Assembly (NCBI RefSeq): GCF_900475285.1
Contig: NZ_LS483370.1
Span: 1,502,001 to 1,566,000, forward strand
Length of the DNA: 64,000 bases
Direction: 5' to 3'
From: Pseudomonas taetrolens
GTDB lineage: Bacteria; Pseudomonadota; Gammaproteobacteria; Pseudomonadales; Pseudomonadaceae
Made by a program: the position numbers and the translations under genes
Notes under the pieces: model-generated
What the model saw: the letters and a program-made list of their open reading frames with translations, nothing else
What the model was told of the DNA's origin: nothing
Database searches by the model: none
Part shown: positions 47,446 through 56,832 of the stretch, one piece after another
How positions within the stretch are numbered: the first letter of the stretch is position 1
How the letters are laid out: each line of letters opens with the position of its first letter

Positions 47446-47979
47446 TCAGTTGGTTTCGACAATCACGCCAACCGAGGCCAGGACCGGACCCGCGACAACG
47501 GTGTCGGTCTTGGCTTTGTAGCGAGCGCGCAGAGGGATCTTGGCCTGGCTGTTGTTGATCACCACCGGTGTGGTTTTGTATGTGGTGTCCGCCAGATTGA
47601 TGCGGGTACCGGTACCGTCCAGCAATTCAACGGCAACGCTAGAGCCAGTCGTGGCGTCGGTGTTCACCAGGGTGCCATCCGGGTCGATGGTGCTCGGGTC
47701 TTGCTCAAACGAGATTTGCACATTGGTGCCGGTGCAATCAGCCCCCGACAGTTCAACGTCAAAGCCGTATTGAGGGCCGGTTGCGCCCGTGACATCCAGG
47801 TTGCCTTTGGCAAGTGCAGGCATATTGATTGCCTGGGTGCCGCCGGTACCGACTTCACAGGTGGCGTTTTTGATTTCGCCGGTGAAGTTGATGACGCCAT
47901 CTGCGGCGAAGGCGGAAGAGCTGATCATGCCGGCGGCGGCAGCGGCCAGGGTCATGGCGATAATCGATTTGTTTTTCAC
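47446..47979 (-). CDS. Type-1-like fimbrial major subunit
   Basis: 177 residues, GTG start with AGGAA 9 bases upstream. Signal peptide 1-25 (ends SSAFA). Mature pilin begins ADGVINFTGEIKNATC; Cys41 and Cys82 fit the conserved disulfide. Alternating hydrophobic residues near residue 30 would form the donor strand. Being first and farthest upstream in the operon, it is likely the main shaft subunit. Confidence 0.93.
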   Translation of the reverse strand: MKNKSIIAMTLAAAAAGMISSSAFAADGVINFTGEIKNATCEVGTGGTQAINMPALAKGNLDVTGATGPQYGFDVELSGADCTGTNVQISFEQDPSTIDPDGTLVNTDATTGSSVAVELLDGTGTRINLADTTYKTTPVVINNSQAKIPLRARYKAKTDTVVAGPVLASVGVIVETN

Positions 47980-48224
47980 GGTCTTTAGTTCCTGATAGTG
48001 CGGTTGAGTAAAGTGAGGTGCGCACGATATAGATCACGTGAAGATGTAACGAGACGAAACCGCTTAAGGATTTGTAGGAAATATTCCCGAGTATTTAGTG
48101 CTGTTTTTTAAATGAGCATCTGTAGCGCAGGAGGGTGATAAAGGTTTGGTGGGCTTTATTGTGGTGGGGTCGTTAAAACACTATTTTCAGGTGCTGAAGT
48201 TGTTGTTAAACACTGTACGGAGGC
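47980..48224 (-). promoter_or_regulatory. Likely control region of the fimbrial operon
   Basis: AT-rich sequence between the regulator terminator and the pilin start. On the minus strand TTTCCTA (48075-48081), a BvgA-type half site, lies about 45 bases before a TATATC that could be a -10, with no good -35. This would fit activation by the adjacent response regulator, but is tentative. Confidence 0.35.
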
Positions 48225-48273
48225 AAAAAAAAAGGCGGCAATAGAGTCTTCGGGCAACAGGCGACTCTATTGC
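48225..48273 (-). terminator. Rho-independent terminator of the response-regulator gene
   Basis: GCAATAGAGTC pairs with GACTCTATTGC over 11 bp, with a larger loop; on the minus strand it is followed by GCC and nine T (A9 at 48225-48233). Confidence 0.8.
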
Positions 48274-48308
48274 TAAGTGGGGGGGGAGAGGGGGAAGAGT
48301 GGGAGCGC

Positions 48309-48935
48309 TTAGATCAGTTCGTTACGTTTGGCCAGGTCGGCCAGATGCACCAGTGAACTGACATTGAGCTTCTCGATCAGGCGCGCCTTGTAGGTGCTGA
48401 TGGTTTTATTGCTCAGCAGCATTTCCTCGCCAATCTGCTTGTTGCTCATGCCTTTGGCGAGCTGTTGAAAAATGCTCAGTTCACGTTCGGAAAGCCGCTG
48501 GATCAACTCCAGCTCCGATGTCCAGCCATCGGATCGACGCACAGAGTCAGCGGTGAGCAACGGGAAGAACGTATGGCCTGACATCACGGCATTGATGGCC
48601 CTGACCAGCTCATTGAGCCCGTGGGTTTTCGAGACATAAGCCACGGCCCCGGCCTTCATGCAGCGCATCGAATAAAAGGTGGGCGAGAGGGACGTCAACA
48701 CGATGACCTTGACCGCTGGCCCCAGGTCGTAAAGGCGATTAAGAACTTCCAGGCCATCCAGCTTGGGCATCGAGATATCGAGCAGAACAAGGTCCGGTTT
48801 ATGTTCGCGAGCCAGTTGTACCGCATCCGAGCCATTATCGGCTTCTGCGACGACGTTGAAGTGTTGATCCTTGAGGATCATGTTAACGGTCGAACGAATA
48901 AACGGATGGTCATCCACAATCAGGGCAGTGCGCAT
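48309..48935 (-). CDS. NarL/LuxR-type response regulator, orphan, beside fimbrial genes
   Basis: 208 residues. Receiver domain 1-120 with Asp8/9 in IVDDHP, phospho-acceptor Asp53 in DLVLLDISMPK, and the Lys of YVSKTH. The C-terminal LuxR-type helix-turn-helix (about 145-205) contains LSERELSIFQQLAKGMSNKQI and SNKTISTYKARL. It resembles BvgA/RocA-type activators, which in P. aeruginosa control cup fimbriae. No sensor kinase is encoded nearby. The ATG at 48935 has AGAGG upstream; its promoter is at 49018-49046. It is likely to regulate the fimbrial operon downstream on the same strand. Confidence 0.9.
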   Translation of the reverse strand: MRTALIVDDHPFIRSTVNMILKDQHFNVVAEADNGSDAVQLAREHKPDLVLLDISMPKLDGLEVLNRLYDLGPAVKVIVLTSLSPTFYSMRCMKAGAVAYVSKTHGLNELVRAINAVMSGHTFFPLLTADSVRRSDGWTSELELIQRLSERELSIFQQLAKGMSNKQIGEEMLLSNKTISTYKARLIEKLNVSSLVHLADLAKRNELI

Positions 48936-49017
48936 TTGAACCTCTGAGTAAAGAGCGGGGAAATAATGACGGCTTATGGGGATCCATAGGCTCACTCCAG
49001 CCTCGCAAACTTCCTTG

Positions 49018-49046
49018 TTTATAGTCTCAGAGATCATCTTCAATAA
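49018..49046 (-). promoter_or_regulatory. Sigma70-type promoter of the response-regulator gene
   Basis: On the minus strand TTATTG (49041-49046) and TATAAA (49018-49023) are separated by exactly 17 bases, giving a leader of about 75 bases. Confidence 0.55.
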
Positions 49047-49487
49047 CTGGAGTAGCACGACGGTTAAACGCCCTCACGTTATTTGGGTAAAGTGATAAAG
49101 CCGAGTGCTGTCAATAAAACACAAGACGAACGGATATAAAGCACGACGCGTCGAAGTGCGATTAAATATAAAGTTGTTTGAGGGGATAATGATTGAATAC
49201 GTTCGGTTGTCAGCCCATGCATCAGGCTCGGTTTACGAGCCCCGGGGGCACACATGGTGTGCCCCCTGAAAAAGTGCCCTGTAAAGAAAGATGAAGAGAT
49301 GACTCAGGGCGGGAAAGCGATTAATTGCTTACCTGTTGCATGCGGCACAGGATAGGGATCACCTGAACAGGTGGCGAGATGAAATCGCTCAAGATTTTGT
49401 AGGGTAATTCTTACGATTTAACCTGCGGTGTAAGCCAACGCCTCTGCAATCAGCCCGGCAGGCCCGCAAGGGGTCATGCAAGCGGCT
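49047..49487. other. Intergenic region with stacked hairpins
   Basis: No gene is seen. Two close hairpins lie at 49225-49241 (GGCTCG/CGAGCC) and 49244-49266 (GGGGGCACAC/GTGTGCCCCC, 3-base loop). GCCCTG (49276-49281) and a CAGGGC about 30 bases later can also pair. The whole could be a structured RNA or inactive repeat; promoter and terminator evidence is missing. Confidence 0.4.
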
Positions 49488-49525
49488 AAAAAAAACCCCG
49501 TGAAGGCCAGGCCTTCACGGGGTTT
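49488..49525 (-). terminator. Rho-independent terminator of the nuo operon
   Basis: AAACCCCGTGAAGG pairs with CCTTCACGGGGTTT over 14 bp around CCAGG; eight T follow on the minus strand. It is 18 bases past the nuoN stop. Confidence 0.9.
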
Positions 49526-49542
49526 AGGGGGGCAGGCAACGC

Positions 49543-51012
49543 TTAGCCAGCAAGGCCCAAGGTTGCGTGTTGCACCAGTTCCAGCATCGGCTGAGGGTAA
49601 ACGCCCAGGAAGAACGCCAGTACCGCGATGGCCAGCAGCATCACGCCGCCGGTCTTTTGCTCCCAGTTCAGCGGAGCATCGTGGCGATGCAGTTTTGGCT
49701 CGACCAGGTACAGGGTCACCATCACGCGCAGGTAGTAGAACACGCCAATGGCGCTGCCCAGGATCAGTGAACCGACCAGCCACCATTGGTGAGCCTCAAC
49801 GCCGGTGGCAATGATATAGAACTTGCCGATAAAGCCTGCGGTGAGCGGGATACCGGCCAGCGACAGCATCATCACGGTCAGGACCGCGGTCAGGTACGGA
49901 CGACGCCAGAACAGGCCGCGGTATTCGTACAGGGCATCTGCGTCGCGGCCTTTGTAAGGCGAAGACATCAGGGTGATCACGCCGAACGCACCCAGGCTGG
50001 TGAGCACGTAAGTGATCAGGTACACGCCGATCGCTTCCATCGCCATGCCTTTGCTCGCCACGAGGGCGATCAGCAGGTAACCGAAGTGAGCGATCGAGGA
50101 GTAACCCAGCAGACGCTTGAGGTTGTTCTGGACCAGGGCCAGCAGGTTACCGAACAGGATCGAGGCAATCGCGATCACGGTCAGTACATCGCTCATCACA
50201 CCAGTAGTCGCCGATGGAGTGATCTGGAACAAACGCACCATCACGGCAAACACGGCCACTTTGGATGCGGTGGCAAGGAACGCCGCGACCGGAGCCGGAG
50301 CCCCTTCGTACACGTCCGGGGTCCAGAGGTGGAAAGGCACCAGCGACAGTTTGAACGCCAGCCCCACCAGCATCATGCCCAGGCCCAGTTGGGCCAGCGG
50401 CGCAGGGACGCCAGTGGCTGCCAGGGCGTGACCGATACCGCTGAAGCTCAGGCTGCCGGCTTCGGCGTACAGCAAGGCCATACCGAACAACAGGAACGCA
50501 GAACCGGCGGCCGACAGCACCATGTACTTGATACCGGCTTCCAGCGAGCGCTTGTTGAAGAAGGCATAGGCCACCAGGCCGTAGACCGGCACCGAGAGCA
50601 GCTCCAGGCCGATAAACAAGCCGGCCAGGTGTTGCGCGCTGACCAGCACGATACCGCCGGTCGCAGCCAGCAGGATCAGCAGGTAAAGCTCTTCTCGGTT
50701 GCCCGGGTAACCCGTGCCGCCATCGCCCAGATAGGCGTGGGCGAGGGTAACGCAGGCCAGGGTCGAGGCCAGGATCACCCCGATGTACAGGTAGGCGAAG
50801 TTGTCCATCATCAACAGCGGAGTGACAGCCAGTGGAGCAACTTTCAACGCCGGGAAAATCGACAACAGTGCCAGGTTAAGACCGGCCACCGAAAGCAGGA
50901 AGGTCTGTGAGTGGTTGCGGCGCCACGCGATTGCCAGCATCACCACAACAACGGTGAGGCTGGTAATCAGCAGTGGAGCAAGCGCGATAAAGTGTTGGAT
51001 CGTAAATTCCAT
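49543..51012 (-). CDS. nuoN: NADH-quinone oxidoreductase subunit N
   Basis: 489-residue antiporter-like membrane subunit of complex I, about 14 helices, one of three proton channels. The lysine-bearing helices include YLVLSAAG-type ([15 protein letters not shown]) and [14 protein letters not shown]. The ATG at 51012 (MEFTIQHF) gives the family length; the longer frame overlaps nuoM. Last gene of the operon. Confidence 0.95.
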   Translation of the reverse strand: MEFTIQHFIALAPLLITSLTVVVVMLAIAWRRNHSQTFLLSVAGLNLALLSIFPALKVAPLAVTPLLMMDNFAYLYIGVILASTLACVTLAHAYLGDGGTGYPGNREELYLLILLAATGGIVLVSAQHLAGLFIGLELLSVPVYGLVAYAFFNKRSLEAGIKYMVLSAAGSAFLLFGMALLYAEAGSLSFSGIGHALAATGVPAPLAQLGLGMMLVGLAFKLSLVPFHLWTPDVYEGAPAPVAAFLATASKVAVFAVMVRLFQITPSATTGVMSDVLTVIAIASILFGNLLALVQNNLKRLLGYSSIAHFGYLLIALVASKGMAMEAIGVYLITYVLTSLGAFGVITLMSSPYKGRDADALYEYRGLFWRRPYLTAVLTVMMLSLAGIPLTAGFIGKFYIIATGVEAHQWWLVGSLILGSAIGVFYYLRVMVTLYLVEPKLHRHDAPLNWEQKTGGVMLLAIAVLAFFLGVYPQPMLELVQHATLGLAG

Positions 51013-51019
51013 AGCGCTC

Positions 51020-52552
51020 TTACCGGGCCGAAGCGAGTTGAGTGAAGGCGGTGCCGAGCCATTGCTGCACGCCATGCATGGTCGCAGCGGAGGTATCGAG
51101 GAACGGTTGCGGATAGACGCCGATGAGCACCAGCAATACCGCCAGACCGAGCACCATGATCAGTTCACGTGCATCCATGCCGGCCAGGACAGCGTCCGAC
51201 TTGGAAGGGCCGAAATAGGCGCGGTGAATCATGATCAGCGAATAGACCGAGCCGAATACCAGGCCGGTGGTGGCAATTGCCGTGATCCACGGGAAGCTGG
51301 CGAACGAGCCGATCAGGATCAGGAACTCGCCGACGAAGTTACCGGTCCCCGGCAAGCCCAGCGATGCGGCTGCAAAGAACAGGCTGATGGCCGGCAGGTA
51401 AGCGATCTTCGACCACAGGCCGCCCATCTCGCGCATGTCGCGGGTATGCAGACGCTCGTACAGCTGACCGCTGAGGATAAACAGCGCAGCAGCTGAAACA
51501 CCGTGGGCCAGCATCTGGATCACGGCACCTTGCAGCGCCAGCTGGCTACCGGAGTAGATACCGATCAGTACGAAGCCCATGTGCGAAACGCTGGAGAACG
51601 CGATCAGGCGCTTGATGTCGGTTTGCGCGAAGGCCAGGAATGCACCGTAGAAAATCCCGATCAGGCCCAGGGTCATGGCAATCGGCGCAAACTCGGCCGA
51701 AGCATTCGGGAACAGCGGCAAGGCGAAACGCAGCAGACCATACGCAGCGGTCTTCAACAGGATACCGGCCAGGTCGACGGAACCGGCGGTTGGCGCCTGT
51801 GCGTGGGCATCCGGCAACCAGGAGTGGAACGGCACCACCGGCAGCTTCACCGCAAACGCAATGAAGAAGCCGAGCATCAGGATGTACTCAGTGGTGAGCG
51901 ACATCTTGGTTTTCAGCAACTCGGCGTAGCTGAAAGTCAGCACGCCGGTCTGGTTGAAGTTGACCAGCACCAGGCCCAGGATCGCCACCAGCATGATCAG
52001 GCCGGAAGCCTGAGTGAAGATGAAGAACTTGGTCGCAGCGTAGATGCGGGTTTTCTTGCCGTCCGAAGAACTGTGACCCCAGAGCGCGATGAGGAAGTAC
52101 ATCGGCACCAGCATCATTTCCCAGAAGAAGAAGAACATGAACAGGTCGATGGCGAGGAACACGCCCACCACACCGCCCAGGATCCACATCAGGTTCAGGT
52201 GGAAGAAGCCCACGTGACGCTGGATTTCTTTCCACGAACACAGTACCGAGAGCACACCGAGCAAACCGGTGAGCAGGATCATCAGCAGCGACAGGCCGTC
52301 CAGCGCCAGGTGCACGCTGATACCGAAGCGTGCGATCCAGGTGTGCTGGAACTCCAGCGCCCAGGCCGAATCGGCGCCCGGCGCAGGTGCCAGTGTGTAA
52401 TTCCCCTGGGACCACAGCCAAAGGCCGAGGGCAAGCTCAAGGGACATGGTCAGCAACGCAATCCAGCGTGGCAGGGTAGGGCCGAAGCGCTCACCCAGCC
52501 AGCACAGCAGGCCGCCGATAAAGGGGATCAGGATTAGCCAAGGCAGAATCAT
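51020..52552 (-). CDS. nuoM: NADH-quinone oxidoreductase subunit M
   Basis: 510-residue proton-translocating subunit of complex I, about 14 helices. [16 protein letters not shown] holds the conserved Glu, and [15 protein letters not shown] is the family signature. It is 7 bases from nuoN and 38 from nuoL. Confidence 0.96.
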   Translation of the reverse strand: MILPWLILIPFIGGLLCWLGERFGPTLPRWIALLTMSLELALGLWLWSQGNYTLAPAPGADSAWALEFQHTWIARFGISVHLALDGLSLLMILLTGLLGVLSVLCSWKEIQRHVGFFHLNLMWILGGVVGVFLAIDLFMFFFFWEMMLVPMYFLIALWGHSSSDGKKTRIYAATKFFIFTQASGLIMLVAILGLVLVNFNQTGVLTFSYAELLKTKMSLTTEYILMLGFFIAFAVKLPVVPFHSWLPDAHAQAPTAGSVDLAGILLKTAAYGLLRFALPLFPNASAEFAPIAMTLGLIGIFYGAFLAFAQTDIKRLIAFSSVSHMGFVLIGIYSGSQLALQGAVIQMLAHGVSAAALFILSGQLYERLHTRDMREMGGLWSKIAYLPAISLFFAAASLGLPGTGNFVGEFLILIGSFASFPWITAIATTGLVFGSVYSLIMIHRAYFGPSKSDAVLAGMDARELIMVLGLAVLLVLIGVYPQPFLDTSAATMHGVQQWLGTAFTQLASAR

Positions 52553-52590
52553 GACGGGCTCAATTCCTTTCGCAAAGTCGAAGGTTCATA

Positions 52591-54444
52591 TCAGACCGCT
52601 ACCAGTACGATGGCGCCCATGACCAGTACAGCACCGGCGGCCATGGAAGCAGCGTACCAACGCAGTTGACCGGTTTCGCTGCGGCTCAGGGCGTTATGCC
52701 CGGCCTTGGCCATCTGCGGGATCAAACCAATGGTCTGGTCCAGCGGATCCTTGCGCAGCAAGCGGCAGATCAACAGGTACGGTTTGACGAACAGTTTGTC
52801 GTACAGCCAGTCGAAGCCCCACGCGGCGAACCACCAGGCCGAGAGGAAGCGACCCACGCCGCTGTTGGCAACAGCCGTCACAAAGCGGCGTTTGCCCAGA
52901 TACAGCAGGGCTGCCAGCAGGATACCGGCCAGGGCAATGGCGCCCGAGGCGATTTCCAGGCTGTGCTTGGCTTCGCCGCCGGCATGACCCACGCTTTGTG
53001 GCAACACGCCCGCCAGCGGTGGGGTGATCATGGCGCCGATAAAGGTCGACAGCACAATCAGCACGCTCAGCGGCAGCCAGTAGGTCACACCGTGACCTGC
53101 ATGGGCTTCGGTCTTGGCTTCACCGTGGAAGGTGATGAAGATCAGGCGGAAGGTGTACAGCGAGGTCATGAACGCACCCACCAGACCGGCATACAACAGC
53201 TCGTTGTTACCACTGGCGAACGCTTCCCAGAGGATTTCATCCTTGGAGTAGAAACCGGCGGTCAGCAGCGGCAGGGCAGCCAATGCCGCGCCACCCACGA
53301 TGAAGCTGGCGTAGGCCAGTGGCAGTTTTTTCCACAGGCCGCCCATCTTGAAGATGTTCTGCTCGTGGTGGCAGGCAACGATCACCGCACCGGAAGCAAG
53401 GAACAACAGGGCCTTGAAGAAGGCGTGGGTCATCAGGTGGAAGATCGCACCGTCCCATGCCCCTACGCCCAGTGCCAGGAACATGTAACCGATCTGGCTC
53501 ATGGTCGAGTAGGCGAGGATTCGCTTGATGTCGGTTTGCACCAGGGCAGCAAAACCGGCCAGCACCAGGGTCACACCACCGACGATGCCGACCAGGTGCA
53601 GCACGTCCGGCGCCAGGGCGAACAGGCCGTGGGTACGGGCAATCAGGTACACACCGGCAGTTACCATGGTTGCGGCGTGGATCAGTGCCGAAACCGGGGT
53701 AGGGCCGGCCATGGCATCCGCCAGCCAGGTTTGCAGCGGCAGTTGTGCCGATTTACCGACAGCACCGCCCAGCAGCATCAGGGTGGCCAGCACAATCCAG
53801 AAATCACCGGCCTGGAACTTCTGAGGTGCCAGAACCAGCAGCTCTTGAATGTTCAGCGTGCCCAACTGCTGGAACAGGATGAACAGGCCGATGGCCATGA
53901 ACACGTCGCCGACCCGGGTCACGATGAAGGCTTTGAGTGCCGCGTTACCGTTGTTGCGGTTGCTGTAGTAGAAACCGATCAACAGGTAGGAGCACAGGCC
54001 CACGCCTTCCCAGCCGAAGTACACGAACAGCAGATTATCGGCCAGGATCAGGAACAGCATGCTGGCGATAAACAGGTTGGTGTAGGCAAAGAAGCGCGAG
54101 TAGCCGTCTTCACCGCGCATGTACCAGGAGGCAAACACGTGGATCAGGAAGCCTACGCCCACTACCACGCCGAGCATGGTCACCGACAGGCCGTCGAGGT
54201 AGAGGGCGAAGTTGGGCTGGAAGCCCTCCACCGACATCCACTGCCACAGCACTTGCGTGTAGTGACCGCCTTCAGGCGGTGCGACGTTGAATTGCCAGAT
54301 CACATACGCGGCAACGATGGCCGACAGGCCAATGGAGCCGACGCCGATCAGGGCCGAGAGGTTTTCACTGAAGCGTCCACGGGAGAACGACAGCAGCAAA
54401 AAGCCGATCAGGGGGAATACGAAAGTCAGAAAGAGAAGGTTCAT
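52591..54444 (-). CDS. nuoL: NADH-quinone oxidoreductase subunit L
   Basis: 617-residue distal antiporter-like subunit with the long lateral helix at its C-terminus. [36 protein letters not shown] and [15 protein letters not shown] are the diagnostic stretches. The start overlaps the end of nuoK by 4 bases (ATGA), implying coupled translation. Confidence 0.96.
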   Translation of the reverse strand: MNLLFLTFVFPLIGFLLLSFSRGRFSENLSALIGVGSIGLSAIVAAYVIWQFNVAPPEGGHYTQVLWQWMSVEGFQPNFALYLDGLSVTMLGVVVGVGFLIHVFASWYMRGEDGYSRFFAYTNLFIASMLFLILADNLLFVYFGWEGVGLCSYLLIGFYYSNRNNGNAALKAFIVTRVGDVFMAIGLFILFQQLGTLNIQELLVLAPQKFQAGDFWIVLATLMLLGGAVGKSAQLPLQTWLADAMAGPTPVSALIHAATMVTAGVYLIARTHGLFALAPDVLHLVGIVGGVTLVLAGFAALVQTDIKRILAYSTMSQIGYMFLALGVGAWDGAIFHLMTHAFFKALLFLASGAVIVACHHEQNIFKMGGLWKKLPLAYASFIVGGAALAALPLLTAGFYSKDEILWEAFASGNNELLYAGLVGAFMTSLYTFRLIFITFHGEAKTEAHAGHGVTYWLPLSVLIVLSTFIGAMITPPLAGVLPQSVGHAGGEAKHSLEIASGAIALAGILLAALLYLGKRRFVTAVANSGVGRFLSAWWFAAWGFDWLYDKLFVKPYLLICRLLRKDPLDQTIGLIPQMAKAGHNALSRSETGQLRWYAASMAAGAVLVMGAIVLVAV

Positions 54445-54749
54445 CCGCGCATCTCACTGGCAGCATCGATATCAAGCGTATGGAAGCGGCGATACAGCTG
54501 CAGCAGGATTGCCAGGCCAATACTGGCCTCGGCAGCTGCCAGGGTGATCACCAGGATGAACATGACTTGTCCATCCGGCTGAGCCCAGCGTGCACCGGCC
54601 ACGATGAATGCCAGAGCAGAGGCGTTCATCATGATTTCCAGACTCATCAACACGAAGAGAATATTGCGACGGACCATCAGGCCAACCAGGCCGAGGCAGA
54701 ACAGGATGCCCGCTACCGCGAGGCCATGTTCGAGAGGTATTCCTGGCAT
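54441..54749 (-). CDS. nuoK: NADH-quinone oxidoreductase subunit K
   Basis: 102 residues, three membrane helices, with the conserved Glu in [10 protein letters not shown] and a second in [11 protein letters not shown], both on the proton path. It is one base from nuoJ and overlaps nuoL. Confidence 0.95.
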   Translation of the reverse strand: MPGIPLEHGLAVAGILFCLGLVGLMVRRNILFVLMSLEIMMNASALAFIVAGARWAQPDGQVMFILVITLAAAEASIGLAILLQLYRRFHTLDIDAASEMRG

Positions 54750-54750
54750 G

Positions 54751-55254
54751 TTATTGCTCCTTCGCCTCAGTACGGCCCAAGTGGAACGCCGTCACGGCTG
54801 CAGCAAGCAACAGCATCGAGGCGAGTTCGACCACCAGCAGATACGGGCCGAACAGGCTGATGCCCACGGCTTTTGCATCAATGGTGGTTTGACCGATTGC
54901 CGCACCGCTTGGCTGAACGAACAGCACGTACAGCAGTTCGGCCAGCAATAGGGCGGACAGAATGGTCGGTCCGACCCAGATGCCAGGCTTGAGCCAATGG
55001 CGTTCTTGCGTCACCGAGGCCGGGCCCTGGTTGAGCATCATCACCACAAACACGAACAGCACCATGATGGCGCCGGCGTAGGCGATCACTTCGAGTACAC
55101 CGGCAAACGGTGCACCCAGGCTAAAGAACGTCATCGCCACGGCAATCAGCGAAATAATCAGGTAGAGCAGGGCGTGCACAGGGTTGGTGTTGGTGATCAC
55201 GCGGAGCGTGGACACAACAGCGACACCCGATGCGAAATAGAAAGCGAATTCCAT
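54751..55254 (-). CDS. nuoJ: NADH-quinone oxidoreductase subunit J
   Basis: 167-residue membrane subunit with five helices. [15 protein letters not shown] at the N-terminus and [20 protein letters not shown], with the pi-bulge region near the quinone channel, identify it. nuoI ends 9 bases upstream. Confidence 0.95.
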   Translation of the reverse strand: MEFAFYFASGVAVVSTLRVITNTNPVHALLYLIISLIAVAMTFFSLGAPFAGVLEVIAYAGAIMVLFVFVVMMLNQGPASVTQERHWLKPGIWVGPTILSALLLAELLYVLFVQPSGAAIGQTTIDAKAVGISLFGPYLLVVELASMLLLAAAVTAFHLGRTEAKEQ

Positions 55255-55263
55255 CGTTCTTCC

Positions 55264-55812
55264 TTAAGGCAGCAAGCTCTTCACGTTGATGGGCTCGGCT
55301 TCGTTCTGGGCAGCGCCTTTCGGCTTGCCTTCAACGGCCATACCTGCAACACGATAGAAGTTGTAATCAGGGTTCTTACCGGGGCCGGAGATCAGCAGAT
55401 CTTCTTTCTCGTACACCAGATCCTGACGTTTGAACTCGGCCATTTCGAAATCCGGGGTCAACTGGATCGCGGTGGTCGGGCAGGCTTCCTCACACAGGCC
55501 GCAAAAAATGCAGCGTGAGAAGTTGATGCGGAAAAACTCCGGGTACCAGCGGCCATCTTCGGTTTCGGCTTTTTGCAGCGAGATGCAGCCCACCGGGCAC
55601 GCCACGGCGCACAGGTTGCAGGCTACACAGCGCTCTTCGCCGTCCGGGTCGCGGGTCAGGACAATACGGCCACGGTAGCGCGGTGGCAGATACACCGGCT
55701 CTTCCGGGTATTGCAGCGTGTCGCGCTTGCGGAAGGCATGGCCAAATACCATCACCAAGCTGCGAAGCTGGGTGTAGGTGCCATGCACGATGTCAAACAG
55801 ATACTTGAACAT
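55264..55812 (-). CDS. nuoI: NADH-quinone oxidoreductase subunit I
   Basis: 182-residue ferredoxin-like subunit carrying clusters N6a and N6b. [15 protein letters not shown] and [12 protein letters not shown] are two complete CxxCxxCxxxCP motifs. It bridges the peripheral arm and the membrane arm. The N-terminal residues form an amphipathic membrane anchor. Confidence 0.96.
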   Translation of the reverse strand: MFKYLFDIVHGTYTQLRSLVMVFGHAFRKRDTLQYPEEPVYLPPRYRGRIVLTRDPDGEERCVACNLCAVACPVGCISLQKAETEDGRWYPEFFRINFSRCIFCGLCEEACPTTAIQLTPDFEMAEFKRQDLVYEKEDLLISGPGKNPDYNFYRVAGMAVEGKPKGAAQNEAEPINVKSLLP

Positions 55813-55824
55813 GGGTTTCTATCC

Positions 55825-56832
55825 TCACTGAACCGCGCCGGCGGGCGTGTTCAACAACACGACTGCGGCGGTCACCAGCAAATTGATCAGGGTCAGCGGC
55901 AGGCAGAACTTCCAGCTGAAGTCCATCACTTGGTCATACCGTGGGCGCGGAATCGAAGCGCGCAGCAGGATGAAAATCATGATGAAAAACGCGGTCTTCA
56001 GGGCGAACCAGATAAACGGGATCTGCGGCAGGATGCCGAAAGGCCCGTGCCAGCCACCGAAGAACAAAGTTACCAGCAGTGCCGAGATCAACACGATCCC
56101 GATGTATTCACCGACGAAGAACATGCCCCATTTCATGCCGGCGTATTCAATGTGGTAACCATCGGCCAGTTCCTGTTCCGCTTCCGGCTGGTCGAAAGGG
56201 TGACGGTGAGTCACGGCCACGCCAGCAATGAAGAAAGTCAGGAAACCGAAGATCTGCGGAATAATGAACCACAGGTTTTGTGCCTGGTATTCAACGATGT
56301 CGCGCATGTTGAACGAGCCAACCTGCACCACGATGCCCATCAGCGCCAGGCCCATGAACACTTCGTACGACACGGTCTGGGCCGAGGCACGCAAGGCACC
56401 CAGCAGGGCGAACTTGTTATTGCTCGACCAGCCGGCGAACAGCACCGCATAGACCGACAACCCGGCCATGGCGAAGAAGAACAGGATACCGACGTTCAGA
56501 TCCGCCACACCCCAGGTCGGGGTGATCGGGATAATGGCAAAGGCGATCAGCAACGCGCTCATGGCCACAACCGGCGCCAGGGTGAAGATCGCCTTGTCGG
56601 CAAACGGTGGCGTCCAGTCTTCCTTGAAGAACATTTTGATCATGTCGGCTGCGATCTGGAACGCGCCGAACGGGCCTACGCGGTTCGGACCGTAACGGTC
56701 CTGCCAGAGGGCCAGCAGGCGACGTTCAACCCAGCTCAGCAGCGCGCCGCAAACCACTACGGCGAGCAGGATCACCACGGCTTTGACCACCGAGATAATC
56801 ACGTCGATCACTTCAGGCGTAAACCAGGTCAT
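55825..56832 (-). CDS. nuoH: NADH-quinone oxidoreductase subunit H
   Basis: 335-residue membrane subunit, about eight helices, forming the quinone chamber with NuoB and Nuo[22 protein letters not shown] and the Glu-rich [11 protein letters not shown] region are typical. The start overlaps nuoG by 4 bases. Confidence 0.96.
   Translation of the reverse strand: MTWFTPEVIDVIISVVKAVVILLAVVVCGALLSWVERRLLALWQDRYGPNRVGPFGAFQIAADMIKMFFKEDWTPPFADKAIFTLAPVVAMSALLIAFAIIPITPTWGVADLNVGILFFFAMAGLSVYAVLFAGWSSNNKFALLGALRASAQTVSYEVFMGLALMGIVVQVGSFNMRDIVEYQAQNLWFIIPQIFGFLTFFIAGVAVTHRHPFDQPEAEQELADGYHIEYAGMKWGMFFVGEYIGIVLISALLVTLFFGGWHGPFGILPQIPFIWFALKTAFFIMIFILLRASIPRPRYDQVMDFSWKFCLPLTLINLLVTAAVVLLNTPAGAVQ

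Noticed and set aside
52666..54582. 638-codon open frame antisense to nuoL
   Set aside because: Gln/His-rich shadow typical of the reverse strand of membrane-protein genes.
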